Under the pieces are notes generated by a model. It ran no database searches. It was not told where the DNA came from and saw nothing but the letters and a program-made list of their open reading frames with translations. DNA of 64,000 bases from Hymenopus coronatus (taxonomy: Eukaryota > Arthropoda > Insecta > Mantodea > Hymenopodidae): positions 15,988,501 to 16,052,500 of the forward strand of contig CM060887.1 in the NCBI GenBank assembly GCA_030762935.1, given 5' to 3'. Numbering within the stretch: position 1 is the stretch's first letter; each line of letters starts with the position of its first letter. This document shows, one piece after another, positions 24,313-35,083 of this stretch. The position numbers and the translations under genes are program-made.

Positions 24313-24489
24313 CTTTTTTTATGTTCTCTTTCTTCACTTTTCGTTTGTAGTCCTTTTATTTTAACACTTTTCTTCTTTTTCGTGTTCTTTCTCTAGCAAT
24401 TTAATAATCCACAGAGCCAATTATTAGAACATCTTCGTGTAAAAAACAAACTTCAAGATGCGTACCGCATAATTTATCTAAGGCACAGA

Positions 24490-24752
24490 AGCTCCATAGG
24501 GTGGAATGGTATCAAGATTCATATACCCAAGGTCGCGGGTTCAAACCCAGCGGAGGACGATGGATTTTATCGGGTAAAACTCCTTAGCATGGCTTCCTTC
24601 GGAAGGGAAGTACAGCCGTTGGTCCCGTGTCGTAGATTTACGGCACGTAAAAGAACCTCAAGCCTGATAGAGAGGCCTCTGAGCCCAATTTAGAATGGGA
24701 CGCTGAGAACCACAGTAGTTAAAGAGCGTCCATAAATAACACGCCATTTACA
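24490..24752 (+). repeat. SINE-1 copy
   Basis: Degraded head (CCATAGGGTGGAATGG) but intact B box GGTCGCGGGTTCAAACCC. Then the GCTTCCTTCGGAAGGGAAGT hairpin, GTCGTAGATTTACGGCACGT and the end GTCCATAAATAAC. Confidence 0.85.
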
Positions 24753-25534
24753 TTTTGGTATCTGGAAATGCTGCAAAGATTTAATTGTGGAAAGTCTCGC
24801 TGTGTTTCAGATGTTGTTACAGATTACTAAACATGGATATATCAGTTTAATACAGAAACAAAATGTCAGTTCTCCATTCAGATGTTACCAGAAGACCAAC
24901 CACCCATCAAGGTCAAGAGAGCAAAGAGTATCTGAAAGATAATGGTTGCTTTTTTCTTCCCCACAAGTGGTCACTTTGTGCTCGCAAATCAGAAAACTGT
25001 TACTGCAAAATGGTATACAGAAGTTTGCGTTCCGAAAGTATTTTAAAAATAAAAAAAAATTCCGTCCAAAGACAGGACTAAGGGCATTTTGTTGCATCAT
25101 GGCAAAACATCAGCTCACACCGCTAATATATCAATGGAGTTTCTCTACAAGGAACTGAGACACAACTATTGACTCACTTATAATCCCCATCTGATACCAT
25201 TTTATTTCTTCCAGTTTCCTACGGTGAAGAACCGGCTTCAACATCACTGAGGCATGACAGTGCATTAGACACTATGATATCTACTGGCTTCATTGCTACA
25301 GTTTCGTTTTGCCTGTGGGCTCCAGAGTTCATGCACATGCTCGTGTGCTGTTGCATTTAATAATTCAGTTAATTTGCGGTAAATTAGATAATCTATTCGT
25401 CATAATGACCGAGGGCTTCAAAGAAAGAAAATTTCTTTGGTTGACAACAGTGAGGAAAGACCGATGGTCGAGCTCTCTCTTCTTCTCCCCGCCCCTCGCT
25501 TTCCATAGTATGTACGGGAAAGCGCATAGTATGC
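24753..25534. other. Unassigned sequence
   Basis: Several overlapping short ORFs, none recognisable as exons. Confidence 0.3.
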
Positions 25535-26193
25535 ACGGGGCCATCCAGAAAGTGACAGATGATTTGGCTTAACAATAACGAAAATTATTAGCACAAAACG
25601 TGATTTACAAAGTTACAGCACCTTACTCTATTTTTAAACGTAATCGTCATTTCTATCAAGGTATTTACTGTCACGTGGTACCGGTTTATCAATGCAGATG
25701 TTACACTCTTCCATCGTCATAGAGGTCTTCGTTGGTTGGGAAATCTTTTCCATCCAAAAAGGCATGTACGGTATCCAAAGTGAAACACTGAGTTTTCTTA
25801 ATAATTTTATTAACATTTGCTTTTAATCCTCCATAACAATTGATGAACTTCCATTGGTTCTTCCTTGATTACTCGTAAATTATGCGCCATTTCCTCACTG
25901 AAGATTCATTTATTGTATTATCTCCGTACACTTGCGTTATTTGCGTATAAAATTCGATTGGCCGAACATTGTGTGTGTTAAAAAAAAACGAATAAGTACT
26001 TTGGTGGTAGAAAAGCATATCATCGGCTTTGAAAACTGGTACCACGTGACAATAAATGTTGACAGATTGGAGATTAAATTGAGAAATAGAGTAAGGTACT
26101 GTAACTGTATTAATAAAGTTTTGTGATAATATTTTCGTTATCATTTAGTTGTCTATGCCAAATCGTCTATCACTTTCTGGATGGCCCTCGTAC
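25535..26193 (-). mobile_element. Internally deleted mariner-like element with ~150-bp inverted ends
   Basis: Left GGGGCCATCCAGAAAGTGAC faces right GTCACTTTCTGGATGG-like text (TCACTTTCTGGATGGCCC at 26170-26187). The similarity extends inwards through GTACCACGTGACA and AATAGAGTAAGG. TA dinucleotides sit just outside both ends. The minus strand holds RPIEFYTQITQVYGDNTI then SSVRKWRIIYE, the first helix-turn-helix of mariner/SETMAR transposases. Most of the transposase is gone. Confidence 0.75.
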
Positions 26194-26223
26194 ATGGTAG
26201 AGAAAGCATAAAGGTCCAATAAC

Positions 26224-26640
26224 TTTTGACCTGGTTGATCCACACCAATCGCTCATGTTCATAAATAACACGATTATTCTCGGAATCACAGATCTTCATT
26301 ATCACACACGTGAGGCGTTACTTCATTAGAGAATATCGCCTTGTTGAGGTATTCATTGTCCTCGTCTATGTGAGAAAGGATATCAACTGCAAAGTCCAAA
26401 GTCGTAGTGTCTTGGTCGATCGTTGCGCTGCACATTTTGGACCAATTAAAGCTTACAGGCTGTCAATTTCGTCTCTTGTGAACTAAATCGTGGACGGTGT
26501 AACGAGGTAAATGAAGTTCACGAGAAGATCGCTTGGGCCTCGAGTGAATGCTTCACGAATGACTTCCACTTCATCATCCAACGTGAGCTTCTTGGTGCCA
26601 CTGAACCATGGTGTGTCTGTCTGGAGCTATGCGGCCGTAT
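26224..26640 (-). pseudogene. Tc1/mariner-type transposase relic
   Basis: Minus-strand fragments in order: LTLDDEVEVIREAFTRGP, (frameshift) SRELHLPRYTVHDLVHKR, then TTLDFAVDILSHIDEDNEYL and KAIFSNEVTPHVC. The last block corresponds to the F-A-x-D-M-L...I-F-S-D-E-A-T-F-H catalytic region, with the D-E pair eroded. Nonfunctional. Confidence 0.75.
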
Positions 26641-26679
26641 TTTTCAGGAAATCTTCACTGAACTATAGTACGAAACTCA

Positions 26680-26925
26680 AACCTTAATTGCTTGGTGTTG
26701 AACATATGCAACAATGATGATTAATCAAATCTCTTAGTATTTTAGTGGACTTTTTTCTAATTTCGTAATACACTAACCTTCAGCAATAAAATTAGATTAG
26801 ATATAGCTGTTTTATATTGTAAAATTATTAATATGTTTACAATAAAACTAACGATAACGGCTATTCAAGTCGCTTCAATTGTGGTGCCAGCAAAAGAGAT
26901 ATAAATATCATGTAATTAAGGGTTT
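26680..26925. mobile_element. Second copy of the CCTTAATTG-ended MITE
   Basis: ACCTTAATTGCTTGGTGTTG at the left and GTAATTAAGGGTTTAAA at the right. The interior matches 5941-6095 and 6290-6350, with the segment corresponding to 6110-6290 deleted. Confidence 0.65.
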
Positions 26926-27879
26926 AAATAATAGCACTGAACTTCTGCTTGTGACGTGAAAATGTAACCACTTTGAAAAGCAACAATAAGAACAAGTTTA
27001 ACATTTTCTAGACATAAAAGTGTCATGAGTTGCTATATATTTTAGCGCAAACTGGCCGCATATAGGTTTATAGATGTCTGGCTTATTCCATTTCTTTATT
27101 TGGTAGCTTTCATTTCGGACATTATATGTCTATAGTAACCGAATAGACGCATACTTTTGCATCTACACTTGTTATACGTATTCTGATTGGTTATTTACAT
27201 AAGCCTCGTATAAGAATTGCTCATTTCTCATGCTAAGCCAAGCCTGACAGATCTGGAATTTCCAAGATATCTCTGTCTCAGTCTAACATTGCCCCTCTCA
27301 TTTACATATAGCTTGGCGTTACCCTGTGCTTTTCTGTCAGTTTTTGCGTAATTGTTATAAGACTTATTATAAGTCAAATTGTTAATTATTTCGTCCGAGC
27401 TGTCGTGCTTCTCCCTAAAAATTGCATTTTTACAATGCTTCTTTTTAAGATAATGCAATTGTGAACTTTGACCAAAATTTGTAAAAAGGAAGCAAACTAT
27501 TTTTTCCGTCATTAAATAATACAAATTCAACATTTTAAGAAAATACATAGTTTATTCCACTTTGCGCATTTACATTACCAATTAACTGGAGTCTGTCCTC
27601 GCACAACTTTAGACGTTGCTTTCTCGCAAACTTTTTTTTTTTTAACATTTTTTCCATACTCAAAAGGGTCCTTTTTTATACTGCCTCTCAAAAATACGTT
27701 AAAATGACTATACTTTTCGTTTCGTAGCCGGCTGATCCTCCCCGTAATTAGGACGGATACCCCCTTTTTTTATTTTTTTTAAATACCGGAGTCTGATCAG
27801 GACTCCGGCGCTGTTTCCCCCATTTACATTTTCCCCCCGTAGGTTTTACTGATTACTGGTTTTTGCTGATTTTACTGTT
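26926..27879. other. Unassigned region with a 106-codon minus ORF (27228-27548)
   Basis: The ORF is Lys/Asn-rich (contains DSSDEIINNLTYNKSYNN). I do not recognise it and it lacks supporting context. T-rich runs occur at 27628-27640. Confidence 0.25.
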
Positions 27880-28012
27880 CCTTTACAAACATAGACACAT
27901 TGCACAAACATATAACACCCATGCCCAAGGCGGGACTCGAACCCACGATCCCCTGCCCACGAAGCTCCAAAGCGAGACGCTTTAGCGAGCGTGGCCATGG
28001 GGACCGGCCCCT
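27880..28012 (-). repeat. SINE-2 copy
   Basis: Minus-strand tRNA-like head: GGTCCCCATGGCCACGCTCG, then GGGGATCGTGGGTTCGAGTC (B box). The body reads TTATATGTTTGTGCAATGTG and GTTTGTAAAGGAACAG, shared in part with the copy at 5420. Confidence 0.75.
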
Positions 28013-28089
28013 TAGGACACCTAGGGATCAGAGGTCTGTCGGGGAGCCAACGGCACGTAACCACGGATTTGAGAACCTAGAACATCTGT

Positions 28090-28323
28090 AACCAGGCATG
28101 ATCGTGAGGAAGTGAATGATATGAAATGCAAGTGAAATGGATGACAGGAAAGGTGATGATGGAGCAATTGGTGGAATGAGTGGCGGGGGAAACCGGAGGA
28201 ACCGCAGAAAACCCGCCCAAACTCCGCTTCGTCCACCACAAATTCCACATGCGGGCGCCTGGAATTGAACCCGGGCCGCCTAGATGGGAGGGGAGCGGTC
28301 TAACCACTCAACCACGGCGCCAC
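28090..28323 (-). repeat. SINE-3 copy with the best-preserved tRNA head
   Basis: Minus strand begins GGCGCCGTGGTTGAGTGGTT (A box), then CCGGGTTCAATTCCAGGCGC (B box and T arm). Next come TGGTGGACGAAGCGGAG and GGCGGGTTTTCTGCGG, and a tail with TTTCATATCATTCACTTCC. Confidence 0.8.
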
Positions 28324-28617
28324 CATCGTATACTACTTTCGAGAAATAAAATACTGCAATAAATGAGAAATAAATTATAAGTTTTTGAAAAATTAAGAAT
28401 ATTAGAGAGTACAAAAAGAAATAATTTTTCTACAAAAATTTGAGGTTAACATAAAAAAAATGTAAATGACTTATTTTTAACTTTTTGCTGAAAAATTGTA
28501 CTTTTTATGTGAATATTTTAAAAAATGCATCGTTTGGAGCACTTTTAGACAGCAATAAGTTAGGACAATAAAAAGTATTAAAAACCATGCCACTTAGAAT
28601 TTGAAACAGAGCAGAAA

Positions 28618-29415
28618 ATAAAAAATCTGATATTTTCCATTCACATGACTTTCTCTACACCTCTGTAACAAAGTTAAATTAATAAGCTTATTCTTCGTTC
28701 TACTTCATGCTAATCGAGATAAACACTAGCAGAAACGATCTTATTACGTAGTTCCTTATAAAGAGAAAGGAAATAAGGGAATACACTAGGCTAAACCGAC
28801 ATCAAATGTTTTAAAATGTAGCTGCTATGGAATTGAAATCCATTTCCTTGCGTGGCCAGAGTTGACAAGTTCCCGTATGAGAAAACGTATGCGACATGAA
28901 TTGTGTGTTTTAACGAGAGCTACTTTTTTGTTAGTTTGTTTTTGTCTATCTCATACTGTTTACCAGTTATGCAAAATTCAGCAAATTTCATCCAGAATAA
29001 AGAGGGTTTCAGAGGCTATTGCCTGAAAATTCAAGATATATATTCTATATGTCATATAGATGTCCTAAACATAAGAGATTTTAATCACAATCTTTTGAGC
29101 CATTTTTGAGAAGACCAACAATTTCGTAATTTTTTCCATGTAAAGTTAGTTTGTGGTGGGGGGATTTTCTTTAAAATCTTCTTGTCACATTCTTGGAAGA
29201 TACCAAACTTAAACGTCAAGTGTGGTATTTAACGGACTTTCGTTTTTAGGTATGCTGTGAACAGACACAAATACGGACTTTTTTTTATGCTTTTGGCCCC
29301 CCCCCCCTCAGAAGACCTCAAAACATATTTTCGGTGAAATCTTGGTATCGAATTTTTGGGTTCAATACAATACCTCCTCTATACACTATGCACTAGTACG
29401 TGTAGATAAGGTAAT
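28618..29415 (+). repeat. Rpt-A copy A21, full length, forward
   Basis: AAAAAATCTGATATTTTCC to GTGTAGATAAGGTAAT. Contains a C-run near 29301 in the usual CA-repeat position. Confidence 0.86.
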
Positions 29416-29873
29416 ATCACTGTTATTGTGTGTAATAACTAGTAGAAATTCATAAGATGTTACATATAGATTTTTCAAATTTCACAGATTATGCATTATC
29501 TAATGGCACAGATGCATATAATATTGTCTCAAATATTTTTCATTATTTACAATTATTTACATGTTCTATTCCTCGCTGTTCTTCCTGTCCCCCTTAAATA
29601 CCCAAATTCACAACTCGAATGTGGTGGTCATATACCACAGTGTTCTGAACCCCAGGTTGTTAAAAGCAATGATATTACCTTGCACTGTGCAAGTGTAACT
29701 TGGTTCTGGTTGAAGTATTTCTAATGAAGTTTCGGCAAGTTTACCTCCACGCTCGCAGCGAAGCCTAGGGGACACAGACTTTACTACCAATTCATTACCT
29801 AGACTGTCTTTTGTTCTCCCCTGCAACAACCAATCTCACAAAAACCCGCGGTAGGTAGGTATACAAATTAAAC
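29416..29873. other. Unassigned sequence
   Basis: Short ORFs on both strands without recognisable motifs. Confidence 0.3.
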
Positions 29874-30029
29874 ATCATTAAGATATTATCTTGGTCCAGA
29901 GTTTCCGGTGTAGACCGCGTCTTAAGGCTAAATTCTGCCTTAAGACGCGGTCTACACCGGAAACTCTGGACCAAGATAATTTTAATATTGGCCGTGGAAG
30001 TTTACGAAAACATATAATCATTAAGATAT
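29874..30029. repeat. Insertion with a perfect 44-bp inverted repeat and flanking 13-bp direct repeats
   Basis: Arms 29885-29928 and 29937-29980 are exact reverse complements around an 8-nt loop (TAAATTCT). The left arm begins ATTATCTTGGTCCAGAG and includes TAGACCGCGTCTTAAGGC. ATCATTAAGATAT occurs at 29874-29886 and 30017-30029, as a target duplication would. Family unknown. Confidence 0.9.
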
Positions 30030-30249
30030 ATATATTTATTGCTGCTGTGAGTTTCAGCGACACAAATTGGTGAGGGGTGTTTCCGAAAGATCTTTGTTTG
30101 GAATGAGAATGCCCACTTTCTCTCTCTCACTCACTCATTCACTTTTGTTTCCCTACTAGTCAAGTGCAATAATTTGAGGAAATCCAAAACATTCGATTCA
30201 GATATTTCAATAGTATTACTCCGAGAGAAATAAACTTTAAGAACAAGTA

Positions 30250-30705
30250 TTTATACTTTCTCCAGCATGTATGTACAATACACATATTAGGTAGAGAATG
30301 TACTGTATTCCAGCCAAAAATGACGTACCGATATTTCACCAGAAATACATGCTTTGAGGATTCATGGATCCAAAACACTCATTTTAGAAAAGGACCCTAT
30401 GTGTCTATGGACAGCAGAGCTCAAAACGAAAAGTCGGTTAACTTTGGTGTCTTGCAAAGATGTGACATGAAAATTTTGAAGAAAATTCCCCATCTCAACC
30501 CTCCGTTTACATGGAAAAGTTTTCAAAAGTGTTGCTTTTCTAAAAATGGCTCTAACGATTTTGATTTAATTTTGATAATTTGATTTGCATAGCAAGCAAG
30601 AGCACTACCAACTGAGTTACGGGGCCAGCCAATAAGATTTTGGAAGGATAGTTTTTTAGAATAGACAGAAAAAAGTCACTTAACAGGAACGCATCAGATT
30701 TTATA
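30250..30705 (-). repeat. Rpt-A copy A22, reverse, interrupted
   Basis: Starts TTTATACTTTCTCCAGCATG with the palindromic end and follows the element to TCTAACGATTTTGATTTAAT (about 30568). The middle is replaced by unrelated DNA including a tRNA-like piece, and only the terminal GGAACGCATCAGATTTT returns at 30688-30705. Confidence 0.75.
30586..30630 (-). repeat. tRNA 5'-half-like fragment
   Basis: Minus strand reads GGCCCCGTAACTCAGTTGGT then AGTGCTCTTGCTTGCTATGC, which resembles a tRNA D-arm and anticodon stem. No B box or 3' half, so a SINE-head fragment is more likely than a gene. Confidence 0.5.
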
Positions 30706-31281
30706 AAAATTGTCCGTCCGTGTGATTGTGAACAATATAGGTAACCCAGAAGTGAAAAGACGTTTTAAATCCCAAACTTAGTATTTAAGTCCAGGTGGCG
30801 TCGTGACCCGAATTCCATCCTAGAAGATCACATCTGGGATTTGTAGTGGACAAAGCGGAATCTGGGGAGGGGGCTCTCCAGGTTCTACAGTTCCCTCCGC
30901 TATGCATTTCATCACGTGCTTATTTATTTTCATCCATTTCGCCGTCATTTCATATCATTCTGTTCCTCACGCTCATTCTGGCTGGTCAGCGTTCTGGCTT
31001 CTCTCTGATTCAAAATTCATCTTCTCAACAAGCATGTGAACCTGGGCGCTGACTTTAGTCTGGAGAGTTTAACTCCTACTTACGAGGAGGGTGAAACAGA
31101 GGAAGAGGAGGAGGAGGAAGAAGATATTTAAGTCCAGCAACTTCCAAGAATATAATATGAAAATGTTTCCAGAAAATTTTCCCATCTTAAACTACCCTTT
31201 ACATAGAACAATTTAATTCTATATTTTCTCAAAAATGGGTCTAACTTGTTTTATTGTTTTACCATATGTGTAAGATATTGG
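30706..31281 (-). repeat. Rpt-A fragment A23, reverse, split by a SINE
   Basis: Left part runs from TGTCCGTCCGTGTGATTGTG to TATTTAAGTCCAG. Right part resumes at TATTTAAGTCCAGCAACTTC and continues to TTACCATATGTGTAAGATAT. Both element ends are missing. Confidence 0.8.
30795..31124 (+). repeat. SINE-3 copy with a 13-bp target duplication
   Basis: TATTTAAGTCCAG is duplicated exactly at 30782-30794 and 31125-31137. The insert carries SINE-3 blocks (TGTAGTGGACAAAGCGGAAT, TTTCATATCATTCTGTTCC) and ends in a GAG-rich tail. The duplication proves retroposition into Rpt-A copy A23. Confidence 0.9.
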
Positions 31282-32171
31282 ATAAACTTTTACAGTAGAT
31301 TTAGAAATGGTAATTTGTTATTCGACCTTTAACGGCACTTCTCAATACTTTGTAGTTCATACGCAAAAACTGCCAACATCTGAACAAAATACACAGGAGG
31401 CCCTAAGCCACAAGCTTAGCCCAAGGTTGAGGGTCTTAAGCCGCAAAGCGTATTCGAGGGGTCTGTGAAGTACACAGAACAGGTAACTAAGTGAAATAAC
31501 CCCTAATGATCGTAAGACGTTAAAACCTCGTCGTAATGACGGATTTCACTCCCTCTATTAGGTTACCACTCGCCATCGCGCATGCGTAATAGCCCTAAAA
31601 TTGAGTATTTTGTTGGTATTTTTAATGAAAAGTTAATCCTTAAATTAACAGAATCGCATAGCAGTGTGATGTTATGTTCTTTAGAAAGCAAGGAAAAATA
31701 GTCGTCTCATTTCACAAAGCTCTCGAAAACGCTGCCGGTGTTTGCCACCAAATTGTGGCGTCACTGTCCAGTATCCAGTTTTTTATTCTCCCCTAAAAAT
31801 GAAGGGCGAAAATGTGTTTTGTGGCTGCTGAAATTCGTGAAATAGAAACATATACTCACTTATCATAGCTACGACTGAATATGCAAGTTACAACACATCT
31901 TAATGCTTATGTTGAAAAACTAAAAAGTGCTATTGGTTAATTTTCAGAAGCTAGTATTGAAGCATAGTAAGTTGTATTTCTCTTTCGCAACGTAGTATTA
32001 AACATCTGGATTAAAACTGTTTCTCACTAGCATAACAGATTCGTTGCCCTTTTATTTACATTGGATAAACAGACCATAGGAATAAGTAATTGAAAGAATA
32101 AAAACAAATGCAACTTGCTTAAACTATAAAATACAAATGTAATGCAACTCTAATTAGAATGTAAGGATAAC
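31282..32171. other. Unassigned sequence
   Basis: No gene or named repeat recognised. Start of a block (to about 34.95 kb) with internal duplications and a hAT relic. Confidence 0.3.
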
Positions 32172-32535
32172 CTGAAAAGAAAGACAAAAATCAGTAAGTT
32201 TTGGTTTTTGCACTATGATTTTTGTTTTAACTTTTCATGAGAAAATATAGGCTATATTCGCGTAATATTGTCTAATATTTTATTAGACACGTATTAAAGC
32301 CGACTGAAGCGTAAAATGGAGTTCTTAAATAAGCAAAAGTAGCACTGAAAAGAAGTAATACTGAAAAGAAAGACAAAATCAGTAAGTTTTGGTTTTTGCA
32401 CTATGGTTTTTGTTTTAACTTTTCATGAGAAAATATAGGTTATATTCGTGTAATACTGTCTAATATTTTATTAGACACGTATTAAAGTGAACTGAAGTGT
32501 AAAATGGAGTTCTTAAATATGCTAAAAGTAGCAAT
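32172..32535. repeat. Tandem duplication, about 188-bp unit
   Basis: CTGAAAAGAAAGAC begins units at 32172 and 32361. The two are nearly identical through GAGTTCTTAAATA, with about ten differences, mostly C/T and G/A changes at CG sites (TTCGCG versus TTCGTG). Confidence 0.9.
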
Positions 32536-32839
32536 AGTGTGGTTTCAGTGATTTAATAAGTCAAGCATAAAATTACGGGAAAATATTATTAATTTAACTT
32601 ACATCAAGAAGCTTCTCCGAGGTATCGTTGACACATTTTCTTCGCATTGGCAAAGTCCTTTTCTTCCTGATTTCAAGTATGTTCGGTACATAAACAGTTT
32701 GCTGGAGATACGCAATGCATCGATGCACGAAAGAATTATACACAATTTGTAGTTCTTTCTACTACATATGCTACATAAAAATGCACTTAGTTACACTAAA
32801 CACTAGATTAAAAGCGAAGTAAGCCGTGTCTGCAGTTTA

Positions 32840-33127
32840 TTGTTTTTGCACGGAGCGCGAACGGTGACGTCAGACCAATAAGGATGCGTTATTGTCTCGC
32901 ATAACCTCTAAAACCTAAAAGAAAGTGTAAACTTTACAGTATAGTGCATTTGGAATATACTATATTTATTTTAAAAGCTACTACCGATAAAATTCCACTG
33001 TGATTTCCTTTGTTTGAAGCTGTATTAAGTATCACTGTTTTAAACATTTAATTAGGTTAATTGTTTTTGCTCGGAGCGCCAAAGGTGACGTCAGACCAAT
33101 AAGGATGCGTTATTGTCTCACGTAACT
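32840..33127. repeat. Direct repeat pair carrying TGACGTCA and CCAAT
   Basis: 32840-32906 and 33061-33127 share TGTTTTTGC-CGGAGCGC and GTGACGTCAGACCAATAAGG followed by ATGCGTTATTGTCTC. TGACGTCA is at 32865 and 33086. The stretch between them is repeated in part at 34818-34915 (ACCTAAAAGAAAGTGTAAA). Confidence 0.85.
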
Positions 33128-33291
33128 TCTGTGCCCACGAAATTGCTTCAACCAGAAATGCTCAAATGGTAGCATAATTATATGTCAATGCATGTTACCA
33201 ATTAGAATGATTAACGGAGAAAGGAAAAATAATATGGAAAATTTAAAATATTGGCTTAAGCCTTTAGATAAAAAAATATTTTTTTTAAATA

Positions 33292-33423
33292 ATGTCTGAT
33301 TTCTCAGAACACTATCCAGATAGCACTTGGATTAACATAATTAAATGTTTTTGGAAAAAACGAGATGACCCGGAGAGAAAGAAAATTAAGAGTTTTGCTT
33401 TTCTAGAGGCTTTTGCAAAGTAA
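33292..33423 (+). other. 43-codon ORF of unknown nature
   Basis: ATG to TAA, starting MSDFSEHYPDSTWINIIKCF and rich in Lys/Arg (KKRDDPERKKIK). It lies in the same block as the hAT relic and could be part of a mobile element. No recognisable domain. Confidence 0.25.
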
Positions 33424-34029
33424 TTAAAGTAAGCACATATAGTACATAAACTCAGCAAACACTTGGTTGTTTTTAAAAACAGTAGTCACACTGAACATTT
33501 ATAGAGAGTTAAAGTTAGAATGAGGAAGGAAAAATTATGTGGTAAAGGAGATAAAGCTGACAGGAAGGACTAGCATGTGCTGAATCAGAGATAGTAAAAT
33601 TGAAAGATTTAAGAGGGGGAAGATATTTAGATGACTGTCCAATGTGCAAAATGACAGAAATGCAATTCTTGAATCTGAGGAGGCTAGAGGTAATGAAAGA
33701 AAAATTAAGTTTGGAAAAATGGGCTAACTTATCAACAGGCATTGTTAAAATTAAAATTAAATAAGAATATTAAAGAGATTGTGCAATATACTTGTATAGT
33801 TCAATTTTAATGTGTGATAATATCTGCTGGGTTTAGCATTACAATTTAGCATTTAGCTTGTATAAAAATGCGGGGTACCTCGTCTCTCCAGTTTTGAAAT
33901 AATCTCCACATGGAATATGAATGTGAAATATTAGAATTTTCCAACAACATGTTGTATCATGCTCCAATTTCATTACATTTTTTATTAGGGAAGATGCTCA
34001 CTGTAATACTCTGCTGCTTTCAATCATGT

Positions 34030-34660
34030 ACCCCAACAAATTAGTTCTGGTTCAGAGGGTAGAGGAACTTCTGGTAATTACTCTTGGAAAGCCTGAACTC
34101 TGGTTGTACTTTCAGAAATACTTTCTTTATAATGGAAATCAATTTATTTACCACTGGGAATTCCAACTTGATTTGCTCTGCCACTCGGTTTATACCATGT
34201 GCCAGGTAAGTCACATGTACCATTGCTGGATAAAAAAGTTTTACAAGCTGCATAACCAAAATCATGTAAGATGTTGAATCCTTGAATGAAAGAAGCGCTC
34301 TCATTTCATCAATGTTAATAACGTTTTTATCCATTGTTCACAAAGTTTGCTATAGTTCCTTTGTTAGCTTTCTGAAGCTGCTTTGTGCAGATCAGAAATG
34401 CCTTCCAGGGTGAACTTGAGTCTATGAGTACTTTAGCAGCAATCAAGCTCACTAAATAATGACCAAGAGCCTCAGTAGTTTCATAAACTGAGATTCAAAT
34501 ATAATTTCTATCTCGCCTATCATATCATTGTAATGATAATGCACATAGTTCTTTCTAATTGTGGATTCAGAAGAAACTTCTGCAGTACTTCTCTAAGAAT
34601 TTCTTGAATGCTTTATTTTTAAATATTCTAAACAGAATGTTGGCTACCACAATCACGTGG
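34030..34660 (-). pseudogene. hAT-type transposase relic (CGGBP1-like family)
   Basis: Minus-strand order: NILFRIFKNKAFKKFLEKYC, STIRKNYVHYHYNDMIGEIE, a broken stretch with NKGTIANFVNNG, then ALLSFKDSTSYMILV, FYPAMVHVTYLAHGINRVAE and FPVVNKLISIIKKVFLK. The HVT-LAHG-RVAE and NKLIS-KKVFLK blocks are familiar from hAT-derived CGGBP1-like proteins in insect and vertebrate genomes. Several stops and frameshifts; dead copy. Confidence 0.75.
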
Positions 34661-34959
34661 CACAAGTCACTATAAAAATTATTTGTATTTGCCTCCCCTG
34701 ATGCCCTGATGATGTCTGGGTTGGCTGCATTTGTTTTGATTTTGTCTTGTGTTTCTCATTCATCTTGTGTAACACCCTCTTCACATGTTGAGAGAGATGA
34801 TACTTCTTGTCACTCGAAACCTAAAAGAAAGTGTAAATTTTACAATACTGTGCTTTTGGAACATACTATATTCATTTTAAAAGCTGTTTTAATCATATAA
34901 TTAGGTTGAATTAAGGGGCCAAGAAGCATTTAACCATGGCAGGTGCACACAGTTTTATT

Positions 34960-35052
34960 TATTTAAATTCACCATTCCACTGATTTGAATGAAAAGTAAT
35001 GTTACTCATATTTCACTAAATTCAAATAATAATTAATAATAATTGGAGCAGC

Positions 35053-35083
<31 letters not shown>

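Noticed and set aside
28246..28323. tRNA-like sequence with good A and B boxes on the minus strand
   Set aside because: It continues into a SINE-3 body shared by other copies, and the acceptor stem does not close. Called a SINE head, not a tRNA gene.
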